Shown piece by piece: positions 45,359 to 55,497 of a stretch of 64,000 nucleotides of DNA. The stretch's first letter is position 1. Every line of letters starts with the position of its first letter. The position numbers were made by a program, and so were the translations under genes. The notes under the pieces are model-generated. The model did no database searches, was not told the origin of the DNA, and saw only the letters and a program-made list of their open reading frames with translations. The DNA is from Bradyrhizobium sp. CIAT3101 (GTDB taxonomy: Bacteria; Pseudomonadota; Alphaproteobacteria; Rhizobiales; Xanthobacteraceae): contig NZ_CP121634.1 of NCBI RefSeq assembly GCF_029714945.1, forward strand, positions 5,725,001 to 5,789,000. The letters are read 5' to 3'.

Positions 45359-46474
45359 ATGAAGCTCGGATTAGCTGCTGCATTCCTCGGCGCGACGCTG
45401 CTGGCGGGGACCGCCTCGGCGGCGGACAAGAGATGGGACGGTGCGGACGACCTCCCAGTCAATCCCCTTGCCTGTTCTGCCGGCGAGGCCAGCGCCGCTC
45501 CCGCTGCCAAGCCCTATGACGGCGGCCGGCCAAGCAATGCTGCCGACAAGGCCGGCAAACCGATCACGCTGGTCGACGTACCGAAGCTGATCGGCATCGG
45601 CTATTTCAACGCGACGTCGAAGGGCATGCAGGACGCCGCCAAGGCGCTCGGCAATGTCACGGTGAAGACCGACGGCCCGACCGAGGCCAAGATCGACGAG
45701 CAGATCAAGTTCATCGACAACTACATCACCAGCGGCGTCGACGGCATTCTCTTCGCTGCCAATGATCCGGTGGCGATCGCGCCGGTCCTGAAGAAGGCGC
45801 TGTCGAAGGGCATCCATGTCGTCGGCTACGACGCCAACTCGTCGCCGGATGCGCGCGAATGGTTCGTCAACCAGGCCGAGTTCAACGGCATCGCCAAGTC
45901 GATGATCGACTCGATGGCCAAGGAGGCCGGCGAGGACAAGAGCTTCGCGATCGTCACCTCGACTTTCACGACGCCGAACCAGGCACGCTGGATCGCCGAG
46001 ATGTGGGCCTATGCTCAGAAGTGTCATCCCAAGCTGACATGGCTCGAAACGGTCGAGGCGCAGGAGGACAATAACCTGTCCTTCAACCAGGCAACGACGC
46101 TCATCAACAAGCATGGCGACAAGCTTGCCGGGCTGTTCGGCATGACTTCGGTCGCAACGCCTGCCTCGGCGGAAGCAGTGACCAAGGCCAAGCTCTGCGG
46201 CAAGGTGGCGGTGGTCGGCCTCGCCACGCCCAATGCGATGAAGCCGTATGTCAATGCCGATTGCGTCAAGTCGGTCGTGCTATGGAACCCGGTCGATCTC
46301 GGCTATGCCGCGACCTACGTGATGCGGGCCGTCGTCGACGGCAGCCTGAAGCCCGGCGCGAGCTCGGTGGACGCGGGCAAGCTCGGCAAGCTGAACGTGG
46401 TCAATGGCAGCGAGATCCTGCTCGGGGCCCCCTTCATCTTCACGAAGCAGAACATCAAGGACTTCGATTTCTGA
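45359..46474 (+). CDS. rhaS: Rhamnose ABC transporter substrate-binding protein
   Basis: The 371-residue periplasmic protein of the ribose/galactose-binding type has a signal peptide ending near ASAADK and ligand-domain segments IGIGYFNATSKGMQDAA and FAANDPVAIAPVLKKALSKG. ATG 45359 has GGGAGG upstream, one of the best ribosome sites in the window. It is the last transporter gene and is followed by a strong hairpin. Assignment to rhamnose rests on the neighbouring isomerase, aldolase and kinase. Confidence 0.88.
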   Translation: MKLGLAAAFLGATLLAGTASAADKRWDGADDLPVNPLACSAGEASAAPAAKPYDGGRPSNAADKAGKPITLVDVPKLIGIGYFNATSKGMQDAAKALGNVTVKTDGPTEAKIDEQIKFIDNYITSGVDGILFAANDPVAIAPVLKKALSKGIHVVGYDANSSPDAREWFVNQAEFNGIAKSMIDSMAKEAGEDKSFAIVTSTFTTPNQARWIAEMWAYAQKCHPKLTWLETVEAQEDNNLSFNQATTLINKHGDKLAGLFGMTSVATPASAEAVTKAKLCGKVAVVGLATPNAMKPYVNADCVKSVVLWNPVDLGYAATYVMRAVVDGSLKPGASSVDAGKLGKLNVVNGSEILLGAPFIFTKQNIKDFDF

Positions 46475-46482
46475 TCTGAACT

Positions 46483-46535
46483 CGTCGCCCGGCCGCCGAA
46501 CGCGGCCGGGCGACGCTTGTTGAAATCGTTTTTTT
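46483..46535 (+). terminator. Strong hairpin with distal T-run between rhaS and rhaK
   Basis: A perfect 14-bp stem (46483-46496 pairing with 46502-46515) closes a 5-base loop (cgaac). A run of seven T at 46529-46535 lies 13 bases beyond the stem, too far for a textbook intrinsic terminator. It may act as a partial terminator or as a 3' stabiliser that keeps binding-protein mRNA above kinase mRNA. Confidence 0.65.
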
Positions 46536-46550
46536 GCCGTGAGCTTGACG

Positions 46551-47912
46551 ATGAGCCAGACGGTCGCGGTGCTCGACATCGGCAAGACCAATGTCAAGCT
46601 TGCCCTGTTCGACGAAGGCCGGCTCCTTTGGGAAAAGTCGGCGCCCAACCGCGTCTTGCCCGGACCGCCTTATCCGCACGAAGACGTCGAGAGCGCATGG
46701 AGCTTTTTCCTCGATGCGCTTCGTGAGGCCGCACGCACGCATCAGGTCAGTGCGATCGTTCCGACCGCGCATGGTGCAGCCGGCGCCTTGATCGGCGACG
46801 GCGAGCTCGCAGCTCCGCTCATGGACTATGAATTCACGGGCGTAGACGCGATCGAGCCCGAGTATGCGAGGCTGCGGCCCCCCTTTTCGGAGAGCCTCTC
46901 GCCGAAGCTGCCCGCTGGCCTCAATCTCGGCCGGCAGCTGGCCTATCAGAAATGGCGCTGTCCGGACCTCTTCGCCAAAGCGAGGTATTTCGTCGGCTAT
47001 CCGCAATACTGGACCTGGCGCCTCAGCGGCGTCGCGGTCTCCGAAGTCACGACCATCGGCGCCCATACCGATCTCTGGATGCCGCGGCAGGGACAAATCT
47101 CGAGCCTCGTCAGAGGTCTCGACGTCGATCACTTGCTGCCGCCGCTGCGCCGTGCCTTCGATCCGCTCGGCCCGATCAGGCCTGAAATCGCCGCCGCAAC
47201 CGGGCTTGGGCCTGAAACGCCTGTCTTTTGCGGTATCCACGATTCCAACGCATCGCTCCTGCCCTACCTCGTCTCCCGCCAGGCGCCGTTCACTGTGTTA
47301 TCGACAGGCACCTGGGTGATCCTGATGAGTGTCGGCCTTTCGCTCGATCAGCTCGATCCGCGCGACGACACGCTCGCCAATGTCGACGCGCTCGGCCGGC
47401 CCATCGCCTGCGGACGCTTCATGGGTGGACGCGAATACGCCATGATCGCAGGCGGCGGCAATCCCGATCTCGACGCAATCGAGCGCGTCATCGCCTCGGG
47501 CGCGATGGCTCTGCCCTGCTTCTCCGGCCAGGGCGGACCTTATGCGACGACCAAGGGTGTGATCCACGGGGAAGTCGAAGCGCGCGATCGAACCGCGCTT
47601 GCGACGCTCTACTGTGCTCTGGTCAGCGATCTGATGCTGACGCGGATGGGAGCGGACAGCGGAGATCTCATCGTGGAAGGAACCTTCGCCGGCAATCTTC
47701 CGTTCTGCCAGACGCTCGGCGCATTACGACCGACGCAGCGCGTCTTTGCCGCGGAAGATGCCGCCGGCACGGCACGCGGCGCCGCAATGCTCGCGCACTG
47801 GCCCCCCTCTTACCATGTCGCCGAGCCGGCCCCCGTCGCTCCGATTTCGATTGCCGGCCTTGATTCTTATCGCAAGGCCTGGACGGCAGCAGTCGGCATG
47901 ATCGCTCGGTGA
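46551..47912 (+). CDS. rhaK: Rhamnulokinase, FGGY family
   Basis: The 453-residue sugar kinase of the FGGY/ASKHA fold has an N-terminal phosphate loop VLDIGKTNVKLALFDEG and the adenosine-side segments CGIHDSNASLLPYL and VLSTGTWVILMS. It phosphorylates L-rhamnulose at O-1 before aldol cleavage. ATG 46551 gives the expected N-terminus; a GTG 12 bases upstream is possible. It sits alone behind the rhaS hairpin and ends 48 bases from a convergent dehydrogenase gene. No rhaU mutarotase gene is present between the permease and kinase genes. Confidence 0.87.
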   Translation: MSQTVAVLDIGKTNVKLALFDEGRLLWEKSAPNRVLPGPPYPHEDVESAWSFFLDALREAARTHQVSAIVPTAHGAAGALIGDGELAAPLMDYEFTGVDAIEPEYARLRPPFSESLSPKLPAGLNLGRQLAYQKWRCPDLFAKARYFVGYPQYWTWRLSGVAVSEVTTIGAHTDLWMPRQGQISSLVRGLDVDHLLPPLRRAFDPLGPIRPEIAAATGLGPETPVFCGIHDSNASLLPYLVSRQAPFTVLSTGTWVILMSVGLSLDQLDPRDDTLANVDALGRPIACGRFMGGREYAMIAGGGNPDLDAIERVIASGAMALPCFSGQGGPYATTKGVIHGEVEARDRTALATLYCALVSDLMLTRMGADSGDLIVEGTFAGNLPFCQTLGALRPTQRVFAAEDAAGTARGAAMLAHWPPSYHVAEPAPVAPISIAGLDSYRKAWTAAVGMIAR

Positions 47913-47960
47913 GCCCCCGAACGGGCGATCAGCGCTCGCGTCGTATACCCAACTCCATCG

Positions 47961-49190
47961 TCACCGAGCCACCAGCGGCACGTAGTGCTCGAGCTCAGGA
48001 TCCGGAAAATGCACGCTCCGGCCGAGTTCCGCCGAGCGATAGAGTCCCATGAGCATTTCCATGACCCCGACTCCGTCGTCGAAGGTCTCGGCGGGGCTAT
48101 TACCAAGCCTGAACGCTTCGACCATATGACGGTTTTCGTCCGTGTAACCATAGATGCCAGCTTCATCCTCGACCACAGGCATCAGGCCTTGTTCCGCATT
48201 CTGCTTCTCGACCAGATCCTCGCCTTCAGACCCGGTGAGCGTGCGTGACAGGAAGACCTTGAGCCCAGTCGAAAGTGACGAGAACTCCATCGAGTATTCA
48301 GGGCCGAGCAATTCGAGCTGGATACGCAGCCCAGCGCCAACGTAAGCCCATGAGGTCGTTGCCTCGATCATCAGTTGATGCCCGTCGGCATCTTCCATCG
48401 TGAGGATGCCGCGCGCGAAATCCTCGACGGGACGCTTTGCAAAGTCGATGCCCATTCGCGCCTTGAGGTCGGCGGCATAGCGGGGCCGTGTCCATTTGAG
48501 ATTGGCCGTCGTGGCGCTGGCGCTGACCAGCCGCAAGGACTCGCGCTTCGCACCGGGCGCAGTCAGCATGAACCGTGCGACCTCGACCGAATGGCACATC
48601 ATGTCGGAGAGCACGCCGCCACCTTGCTTATCGCCTTGCCAGAACCATGGCTCGTGCGGTCCGGAATGTTCCTCAGCCGCGCGAGCAAGATAAGGGCGGC
48701 CGCTCCCAGGCACGGCCCGTCGCCAGATGATGTCCTTGCCGCGCATCACCGCAGTCGAAAATATCTGGTTTTCCAGATAGCCGTGGAGCAGGCCCGCATC
48801 TTCGGCAAGCTGGCGCATTTCCCGTGCTTCGGCAAGCGTGCGGGCCAGCGGCTTTTCGCAGGCAATGGCGCGCAGAGGAGCTCCGGCCTTGGTCACACGG
48901 TGGATCTCGCGCATGATGTCGAGACGGGTGTCGTTCGGCGTCAAGAGCCAGAGCGCATCGACCTCACCGGACATGGCCATCGCCTCGATGCTGTCGAATA
49001 CATGCGCCTGTCCAAGGCCAAGACTGCGCGCCTTGTCCGCGATGCGCTCACGACGCTCAGCAGAGCGGCTGTACACGCCGCCGACGCTGACATTACGTAC
49101 GCCGAGCATGGACTGCAGATGGAATGCGGCAATAAAGCCGCTGCCGATCAGCCCGACACGCAGGATCGGAAGTTCGGTGAGCTTCTGCAT
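47961..49190 (-). CDS. Gfo/Idh/MocA-family dehydrogenase (third)
   Basis: The 409-residue NAD(P)-dependent dehydrogenase has LRVGLIGSGFIAAFHLQSM at residues 10-28, catalytic Lys in IACEKPLARTL near residue 111 and GGVLSDMMCHSVEVARFML near residue 205 with the expected His. It is the last gene of a leftward group with an oligopeptide-type ABC ATPase and a gamma-glutamyltransferase, an unusual partner for a sugar-type dehydrogenase. The substrate is unknown; a gamma-glutamylated or N-linked sugar derivative would reconcile the neighbours, but that is speculation. Confidence 0.85.
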   Translation of the reverse strand: MQKLTELPILRVGLIGSGFIAAFHLQSMLGVRNVSVGGVYSRSAERRERIADKARSLGLGQAHVFDSIEAMAMSGEVDALWLLTPNDTRLDIMREIHRVTKAGAPLRAIACEKPLARTLAEAREMRQLAEDAGLLHGYLENQIFSTAVMRGKDIIWRRAVPGSGRPYLARAAEEHSGPHEPWFWQGDKQGGGVLSDMMCHSVEVARFMLTAPGAKRESLRLVSASATTANLKWTRPRYAADLKARMGIDFAKRPVEDFARGILTMEDADGHQLMIEATTSWAYVGAGLRIQLELLGPEYSMEFSSLSTGLKVFLSRTLTGSEGEDLVEKQNAEQGLMPVVEDEAGIYGYTDENRHMVEAFRLGNSPAETFDDGVGVMEMLMGLYRSAELGRSVHFPDPELEHYVPLVAR

Positions 49191-49219
49191 ATCAGACCTC
49201 CTTCAATGACGAGCGTGGA

Positions 49220-50839
49220 TCAGTTCGGCGCCTTGCGTTGCCGCCCCGGAATTGCGGCCAGCAATGCCTGTGTGTAGGGATGCTCGGGCCGATTGAGCAG
49301 ATCAACGGTCGGCCTGATCTCGACGATCTCACCAAGGCGCATGACGGCGATCCGATCGCAGACCTGGGCCGCCACGTTGAGATCGTGGGTGATGAACAGC
49401 ACCGCCAGCCGCAGCTTCTGTTTCAGTGTCTCGAGCAAAGCGAGCACCTGCGCCTGGACCGAGACGTCGAGCGCCGACACAGGTTCGTCCGCGACCAGTA
49501 CCTCCGGGTCGAGCGCCAGCGCGCGCGCAATGCCGATCCGCTGGCGCTGTCCGCCGGAAAACTCATGCGGAAAGCGTCGCGCGGCGGCGGGATCGAGACC
49601 AACGAGGGCCAAAAGCTCCTCGGCGCGGGCGAAGGCCTGTGCTGCCGGAACGCCATGCGCAATTGGACCGTCGGCGATGATCCGGCCGACACGGCGACGC
49701 GGATTGAGCGAGGCGAACGGATCCTGGAAAACCATTTGGATGTGTTTGCGAGCGGCCCGCAGATGCGCTCCGCGTGCCCTTGAGAAATCAAGTTCGCCGA
49801 TGCGGACCACACCTGCGTCGGCGTCGGTGAGACGCATCACCAATCGTCCGATCGTGCTCTTGCCGGAGCCCGACTCACCGACCAGTCCGAGCGTCTCGCC
49901 GCGCCGGATCTCGAAGCTCACGTCCTTGACGGCCGCGACCTCGGTCTGCGCTCCAAACCACCCGCTCCCCCGATAAGTCTTTGCAAGCCCGGTCGTGGCA
50001 CAGGCGATCGGTTCGTCCTTGACTTGCGCACGCTCTGGCGGAACTCCACCCGGTACGGCGGCGAGCAGCCGGCGTGTATAAGGATCCCGCGGGCGCCTCA
50101 GAACGTCTTCGACCGGCCCCTGTTCAACCAGCCGCCCCTTCTCCATGACCGCGACGCGGTCCGCGATGTCGGCAACGACGCCGAAATCGTGGGTGATGAA
50201 AAGCACCGCCATGCCGCGCCGCTGTTGAAGGTCGCGGATGAGCCGAAGGATTTGCGCTTGCGTGGTGACGTCAAGTGCTGTGGTTGGCTCGTCTGCCACC
50301 AGAACCGACGGCTCGAGCGCCAGCGCCATGGCGATCATGGCGCGCTGACGTTGGCCGCCCGACAATTGATGCGGATAGCTGCGGATGATCCGCTCCAGAT
50401 CGCGCAAGCCCACCTCTTCGAGGAGTGCGCGCATGCGCACCTGCCGTTCAGGCGGGGTGAGCTGCTCGTGCGCCTCGAACGCCTCCATGATTTGATCGCC
50501 GATCCTGATGACAGGATTAAGCGCCGTCATCGGCTCCTGGAAGATCATTGCGATACGCCGCCCACGCAACGTCCGCCATTCTGCCGGCGCCAGCCCCAGC
50601 AGGTCGCGCCCTTCGAACCGAATGGTCCCTGCGACCGGGCGAATAACTTGCGGCAGCAAGCCCATCGCGGCAAAGGCGCAGACCGATTTGCCCGAGCCGG
50701 ATTCGCCGACAACACAGAGTATCTCCCCCGCGTGCAAGGCAAGCGAGACGTCTTCGACGGCGAAGGCACGATCGGCGCCGGCGGGGAGTGCCAGTGTCAG
50801 CTGCTCGATAGACAGGATCGGTTCGACGATGTCGTTCAT
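49220..50839 (-). CDS. Fused dipeptide/glutathione-type ABC transporter ATPase
   Basis: The 539-residue protein has two ABC domains equivalent to DppD plus DppF, as in GsiA. Domain 1 has [27 protein letters not shown] and [12 protein letters not shown]; domain 2 has [24 protein letters not shown] and [12 protein letters not shown]. Both nucleotide sites look canonical. It serves the permeases and binding protein encoded on the other arm of the divergent cluster (53.9-57.3 kb), because no other ATPase is present there. I start at ATG 50839; the longer frame has no convincing site. Confidence 0.9.
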   Translation of the reverse strand: MNDIVEPILSIEQLTLALPAGADRAFAVEDVSLALHAGEILCVVGESGSGKSVCAFAAMGLLPQVIRPVAGTIRFEGRDLLGLAPAEWRTLRGRRIAMIFQEPMTALNPVIRIGDQIMEAFEAHEQLTPPERQVRMRALLEEVGLRDLERIIRSYPHQLSGGQRQRAMIAMALALEPSVLVADEPTTALDVTTQAQILRLIRDLQQRRGMAVLFITHDFGVVADIADRVAVMEKGRLVEQGPVEDVLRRPRDPYTRRLLAAVPGGVPPERAQVKDEPIACATTGLAKTYRGSGWFGAQTEVAAVKDVSFEIRRGETLGLVGESGSGKSTIGRLVMRLTDADAGVVRIGELDFSRARGAHLRAARKHIQMVFQDPFASLNPRRRVGRIIADGPIAHGVPAAQAFARAEELLALVGLDPAAARRFPHEFSGGQRQRIGIARALALDPEVLVADEPVSALDVSVQAQVLALLETLKQKLRLAVLFITHDLNVAAQVCDRIAVMRLGEIVEIRPTVDLLNRPEHPYTQALLAAIPGRQRKAPN

Positions 50840-50877
50840 GATGTCCGACCCAACATCGCGTTTCTCCCTCGTCCCGG

Positions 50878-52473
50878 TCACGCCGCCAGCGCGATGCCAT
50901 CCTTGCGATGATCCGACGCTCCGAACATGACACCCCGGGACGCATCGATGTGCACGGCCTGGAAGCCTCCCAGCGGTTCGTCGGCCCAGACCACGCGATG
51001 GCCGCGACCGATCAAATCGTCAGCGACGGAGCCGGGAATCGTGGGCTCGAGCGTCAGCGCGCCGTCGAATGCAAAGCTGCGCGGTGCATCCGAGGACTGT
51101 TGAATGTCCAAACTGCGGTCGAGCATGCCACTCAGGATCTGCATATGTCCTGTCGCCTGATATTGCCCGCCCATCACGCCAAAAGCCATGACGGGCTTGT
51201 CGTGCCTGGCCAACAGGCCCGGAATGATGGTGTGGAAGGGACGCTTTCGTGGCGCAATGGCATTGGGATGCCCGTCGACGAGCGAGAATCCCGAACCTCG
51301 ATTCTGCAGCAACACGCCCGCGCGAGGGGCGTAGATGCCGCTTCCGAAAGCGAAGAACAGGGAATTGATGAGAGACACCATGTTGCCGTCACGATCGGCG
51401 ACCGCGACGTAGGCGGTATCACGATGAACGGGCATGTCGAAATCTGTCGGAGCGCTCGCCCGCTCGCGCGTGATGCGAGAGCGCAAAGTCGCAACTGATC
51501 CCTCGGAAAGCAGTGCGTTGATATCGAACGGGCGGAACGACGGATCAGCGACGAGCGCATCGCGCTGCCGGTAAGCGGCCTTGGTCGCCTCGGCCAGCAG
51601 ATGGATGCGGTCCGCCTCGCCGAGCGCGGGATCCGCCATATCGAAGCCTGCAAGGATTCGGGCGATCAATAGCGCAGCCACGCCCTGCCCGTTCGGCGGA
51701 CATTGCCAGATTTGATGATCACGGTAGTCGGCGCTGATCGGCGCCACGTAGTCAGACCGGGCACTCGCCAGATCCTCGAGCTGCATCAGTCCGCCCAGCG
51801 CCTTCAAGACTGAGACGATCTCTTCGGCGACGGCACCTTCGTAGAATGCAGCCCGCCCTTCGCGAGCGATCCGGCGCAACGTTGCGCCGAGTGCCTGATG
51901 GCCGAGCTTGCCGCCGACGGCGGGCGCAGCGCCGCCGGGCAGATACACTTGCACACCGGTCTGATGCCGTTCGATGCGATTGCCATAGCGTGCCCAATCC
52001 AGGGCGGCGCGCGGAGTCACGACAAAGCCATTCTCGGCCGCGTGGATCGCGGGCGCCAAAATCTCGTCCAGCCCTTTTGAGCCATAATCGGCAGAGAGCC
52101 GGCACCAGGCATCGACCGCCCCCGGAATTGTGACGGCATGGGGCGAGTCATCCGGGATCGACGCCATTCCCGCTTCCCGGAACCAGCCCAGTTCTGCCTT
52201 CGCCGGCGCCCGACCCGAACCATTGATGGCGACGGGTTTGCCCGAGGCGGGCGCATAAATCGCAAAGCAGTCGCCACCGATGCCGGTCATGTGCGGATCG
52301 ATGACGCCCTGAAGAGCGATAGCAGCAATCGCGGCGTCGACGGCGTTGCCACCGCTACGCAGGATTTCAACCGCAGCCAACGTGACAGCGGGGTGAGAGG
52401 CCGCGACCATGCCCCGGTCGCCGACTGCCAGGGAGCGTCCTGGCACCATGAAATCGCGCTGTCCCCAGCTCAT
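50878..52473 (-). CDS. ggt: Gamma-glutamyltransferase family protein
   Basis: The 531-residue N-terminal nucleophile hydrolase fits gamma-glutamyltransferase, which cleaves gamma-glutamyl bonds. [14 protein letters not shown] and [16 protein letters not shown] belong to the large subunit; Thr353 in [16 protein letters not shown] is the expected autocleavage site and nucleophile, and [11 protein letters not shown] follows. No signal peptide is visible at the N-terminus ([14 protein letters not shown]), unlike the periplasmic E. coli enzyme, so it probably works on imported substrate in the cytoplasm. ATG 52473 has GGAG upstream; longer forms overlap the ROK gene. Confidence 0.87.
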   Translation of the reverse strand: MSWGQRDFMVPGRSLAVGDRGMVAASHPAVTLAAVEILRSGGNAVDAAIAAIALQGVIDPHMTGIGGDCFAIYAPASGKPVAINGSGRAPAKAELGWFREAGMASIPDDSPHAVTIPGAVDAWCRLSADYGSKGLDEILAPAIHAAENGFVVTPRAALDWARYGNRIERHQTGVQVYLPGGAAPAVGGKLGHQALGATLRRIAREGRAAFYEGAVAEEIVSVLKALGGLMQLEDLASARSDYVAPISADYRDHQIWQCPPNGQGVAALLIARILAGFDMADPALGEADRIHLLAEATKAAYRQRDALVADPSFRPFDINALLSEGSVATLRSRITRERASAPTDFDMPVHRDTAYVAVADRDGNMVSLINSLFFAFGSGIYAPRAGVLLQNRGSGFSLVDGHPNAIAPRKRPFHTIIPGLLARHDKPVMAFGVMGGQYQATGHMQILSGMLDRSLDIQQSSDAPRSFAFDGALTLEPTIPGSVADDLIGRGHRVVWADEPLGGFQAVHIDASRGVMFGASDHRKDGIALAA

Positions 52474-52507
52474 GCCCGTCTCCGATCGTTTTTCGGCGGA
52501 TGCTCTG

Positions 52508-53716
52508 TCATGCCGCAACATCCGCCGCCACAGCGGGAAGAGCCAGGGGACCTGCATCTCTGCCGATGCCAAACAGCGAGCGATGCACGAGATCTATCGC
52601 GCTGCCGACCGCACCGATCAGCGTGGCACGATTGCCGAGCGCGCTGAGCTCGATACGAACGGGCTCGCGCATGCACCGCCCGAGATACTCATCGATTCGC
52701 AGCTTCAGCTCGGGCCGCGCGCCGATACTGCCCCCCATAACGATGATCTCTGAATCGAGAATGCTGTGCACGGCCAGAATCGCACTGGCAATGGTCCGGC
52801 TGACCTCGTCGATTGCTATTCGTGCCGCCTCATCGGTCTCGAGTCGATCGAAGACATCACGCACCGTGCCGCCCGGGGCGCCGCCAAGTCCGAGATAGCG
52901 CTCCACAATCCCGACGCTGCCGACGGCGGTTTCAAGCGTACCCAGCCGAAGACCGCGCGAATCGTAGGGATCGCCTCCAAGTGGCAGATAGGCGATCTCG
53001 CCGGCTGCGCCACGCGCGCCGCGCACGAGATAGCCGTCTGAAAAGATGCCCATGCCGATACCGGTGCCGAGGGCAATGAAGGCGAAGCTGCGGGCCTTGC
53101 GGCTGTTGCCGCGCCAGTGCTCGCCGATCGCCGCAAGGTTGACGTCGTTCTCGATCGCGACGTCGATGCCGAGCCGCTCGCGCAAGGCAGCGCGCACATC
53201 CAGACTATCCAGCCCAGGAATATTGGGCGCGAAGACGATGCTGCCGGACGCAGGATCGATGATCCCCGGACTTCCCATCACGCCGCCACGCAGACGTTGC
53301 GCGGGTACGGATGCGCGCTGGAGCAGAGACTCTTGCATGCGCCCGATCTGAGCGACCACGGCAGCACCACCGTCGCCGGACGTCGACTCGATGCTCTCCG
53401 CGACGATCTCTCCTTGCAGGTCGGCAAGCGCGACGTGCAGCTTCGTGCCGCCAAGATCGATGCCCAGCACGAACGCGGCGTCAGGCCGCAACGCGTAGGT
53501 CACAGCACTCCTGCCGACGCTGCCCTGGATTTGCCCGTCCTCGCGCACCCAGCCGTCGCGTTCGAGGTCGCGCATGACTTCGGAAATCGTCTGTTTGGAC
53601 AGTCCCGTGCTGCGCGAGAGCTCGGCGCGCGAGACCGCTCGATCGCGCAACAGGCGCTCGATGACGAGGCGCACGGATTGTTGTCGCGCAACCGGCGACG
53701 AGGGAGCGTCTGGCAT
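52508..53716 (-). CDS. ROK-family transcriptional regulator
   Basis: The 402-residue regulator has an N-terminal winged helix-turn-helix (VSRAELSRSTGLSKQTISEV near residues 35-54) and a ROK sugar-kinase-like domain starting GIDLGGTKLHVALADLQG. The zinc-binding Cys cluster usual in ROK proteins is absent; the corresponding stretch reads LGGDPYDSRGLRLGTLE. It heads the leftward arm (ROK, ggt, ATPase, dehydrogenase) and is divergent from the binding-protein and permease genes, so it probably controls both arms. ATG 53716 was chosen over a TTG at 53737. Confidence 0.88.
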   Translation of the reverse strand: MPDAPSSPVARQQSVRLVIERLLRDRAVSRAELSRSTGLSKQTISEVMRDLERDGWVREDGQIQGSVGRSAVTYALRPDAAFVLGIDLGGTKLHVALADLQGEIVAESIESTSGDGGAAVVAQIGRMQESLLQRASVPAQRLRGGVMGSPGIIDPASGSIVFAPNIPGLDSLDVRAALRERLGIDVAIENDVNLAAIGEHWRGNSRKARSFAFIALGTGIGMGIFSDGYLVRGARGAAGEIAYLPLGGDPYDSRGLRLGTLETAVGSVGIVERYLGLGGAPGGTVRDVFDRLETDEAARIAIDEVSRTIASAILAVHSILDSEIIVMGGSIGARPELKLRIDEYLGRCMREPVRIELSALGNRATLIGAVGSAIDLVHRSLFGIGRDAGPLALPAVAADVAA

Positions 53717-53802
53717 GAACCTGATCCAATTCGTCAATATACCGAACTAATGCAGATCACGACCATCCGTCAAGAGGGCCATAGTGACTGATTTCTGCTT
53801 AC

Positions 53803-53826
53803 GGAAGGTATTATGATATACCTTCC
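53803..53826. promoter_or_regulatory. Inverted repeat in the ROK/binding-protein divergent promoter
   Basis: Perfect 9-base arms GGAAGGTAT and ATACCTTCC are separated by 6 bases. It lies 87 bases before the ROK start and 113 before the binding-protein start. It is a good candidate operator for the ROK regulator. Confidence 0.55.
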
Positions 53827-53842
53827 TCCTACGCCATAAGTC

Positions 53843-53867
53843 GATTTGTTCTATACGTTTACAAATC
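53843..53867. promoter_or_regulatory. Second inverted repeat in the same promoter region
   Basis: Arms GATTTGT and ACAAATC (7 bases, perfect) flank an 11-base spacer. Its overall span of 25 bases is like the GGAAGGTAT repeat 17 bases away but the sequence is unrelated, so it may serve another regulator or overlap the rightward promoter. Confidence 0.4.
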
Positions 53868-53938
53868 TGGTTTGGCGTGCTTGTCTTGCCCTTCGACAGC
53901 AGAGCCTCGGCAGAGAAGCCTGGATGAAAGGAATTCGC

Positions 53939-55450
53939 ATGAAGCGGATCGGCACAGCGTTGGCGGCAATTGTGATGATCGGATCCGGCCTCGTGTCGGC
54001 CGGTGCAGCGACATTGCGAGTCGGCATCCAGGACGATCCCGATGCGCTCGACCCCGCACTCAGCGGCACTTATACCGGCCGCTTCGTGTTCGCGGCGCTG
54101 TGCGACAAACTTGTCGATATCTCCCCCGATCTCAAGATCGTGCCGCAGCTGGCAGAGTCTTGGGATTGGGCCGCCGACGGCAAGTCGATCACCTTTACCT
54201 TGCGCAAGAACGTCACGTTCCACGATGGCACCGCGTTTGATGCGGCGGCGGTCAAGTTCAATATCGAGCGCATGAAAACAATGCCGGATTCGAAGCGCAA
54301 GGCCGAACTGGCGCCGATCGTGAGCGTCGAGGCCCTTGCGGCGGACAAGGTCAAGTTCACCCTGTCGGAACCGTTCGTGCCGCTGCTTGCCAATCTCAGC
54401 GATCGCGCCGGCATGATGGTGTCGCCCAAGGCCGCCACGGAGAAAGCGGGCGAGCTCGCAGCTGCACCCGTCTGTGCCGGTCCGTATCAATTCGTCGAGC
54501 GCAAGTCGCGCGACCTCATTCGCGTCAAGAAATATCCCGGCTACTGGAATGCCGGAGCCGTCGGCTACGACGAGGTCGTCTATTACTACGTACCTGACTC
54601 GACCGTGCGATTGTCGCGGGTACGAGCGGGCGATCTTGAGCTCGCGGAACGCGTCGCGCCCACCGATCTCAAGACCGTGCGCGACGACCCCAATCTCACG
54701 CTTCATTCCGGCCAGGGGCTCGCAGTTTCACATCTGATGTTCAATGTCGGCGCGGGCGCCAAGGCCGATACGCCACTCGGCAAGAACGCGACGCTGCGAC
54801 AGGCCTTCGAGCTTGCGATCGATCGCAATGTCATCAATCGCGTTGCCTTCAACGGCGAGTTTCTGGCGGACAATCAGATGATTCCTCCGTCATCTCCGTT
54901 CTATGATAGCGCACACAAGGCGCCGGCTCGCGACGTCGCCAAAGCCAAGGCGTTGATTGCAGCGGCCGGAATGACCCGCGTCCCGGTCGAACTTCAGTAC
55001 GAGAACGCTGCCGGCGATTCCCGCGTCGCACAGATCATGCAGTCAATGGCGGCCGAGGCTGGCTTCGACGTGAAGCTGCTGCCTATGGAAACAACCACTG
55101 CCATTGAGCGCTACTTGAACGGCAATTTCGAAGCCTACATCGGCAACTGGAGCGGCCGTGCCGACCCGGATCCCACGCTGGTCGCATTCTTCAGCTGCGC
55201 AGGCTCTCAGAATGTCAACAAATATTGCAACAAGGATCTCGATGCGATCCTGACTCAGGCGCGAGGCGAGGCCGACGAAGCCAAGCGCAAGGCTCTCTAC
55301 GCGAAAGCGACTGATATTTACCTGAGCGCGCTCTCGTCGATTCCTCTCTACCACCCCAACTGGTTCTTTGCCGCTCGCAAATCGGTCGGCGGCATTGTCA
55401 TGGTGCCGGACGGACTCTTGCGTCTGGTGGGCGTCAAGCCCGTGAATTGA
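53939..55450 (+). CDS. Peptide-type ABC transporter substrate-binding protein
   Basis: The 503-residue periplasmic protein of SBP family 5 (DppA/GsiB/OppA) has a signal peptide ending near SAGAATL, then RVGIQDDPDALDPALSGTY, VPQLAESWDWAADGKSITF and LRKNVTFHDGTAFDA, all typical of the family. I start at ATG 53939 with AAAGGA before it; the ATG at 53924 in frame is less well placed. It is the first gene of the rightward arm and presumably captures the gamma-glutamyl or other peptide handled by the transferase. Confidence 0.9.
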   Translation: MKRIGTALAAIVMIGSGLVSAGAATLRVGIQDDPDALDPALSGTYTGRFVFAALCDKLVDISPDLKIVPQLAESWDWAADGKSITFTLRKNVTFHDGTAFDAAAVKFNIERMKTMPDSKRKAELAPIVSVEALAADKVKFTLSEPFVPLLANLSDRAGMMVSPKAATEKAGELAAAPVCAGPYQFVERKSRDLIRVKKYPGYWNAGAVGYDEVVYYYVPDSTVRLSRVRAGDLELAERVAPTDLKTVRDDPNLTLHSGQGLAVSHLMFNVGAGAKADTPLGKNATLRQAFELAIDRNVINRVAFNGEFLADNQMIPPSSPFYDSAHKAPARDVAKAKALIAAAGMTRVPVELQYENAAGDSRVAQIMQSMAAEAGFDVKLLPMETTTAIERYLNGNFEAYIGNWSGRADPDPTLVAFFSCAGSQNVNKYCNKDLDAILTQARGEADEAKRKALYAKATDIYLSALSSIPLYHPNWFFAARKSVGGIVMVPDGLLRLVGVKPVN

Positions 55451-55497
55451 CGCGCGACGTCTCGCGCTTTTTTTCACGAGAGGACCTGTCTGCTCCG

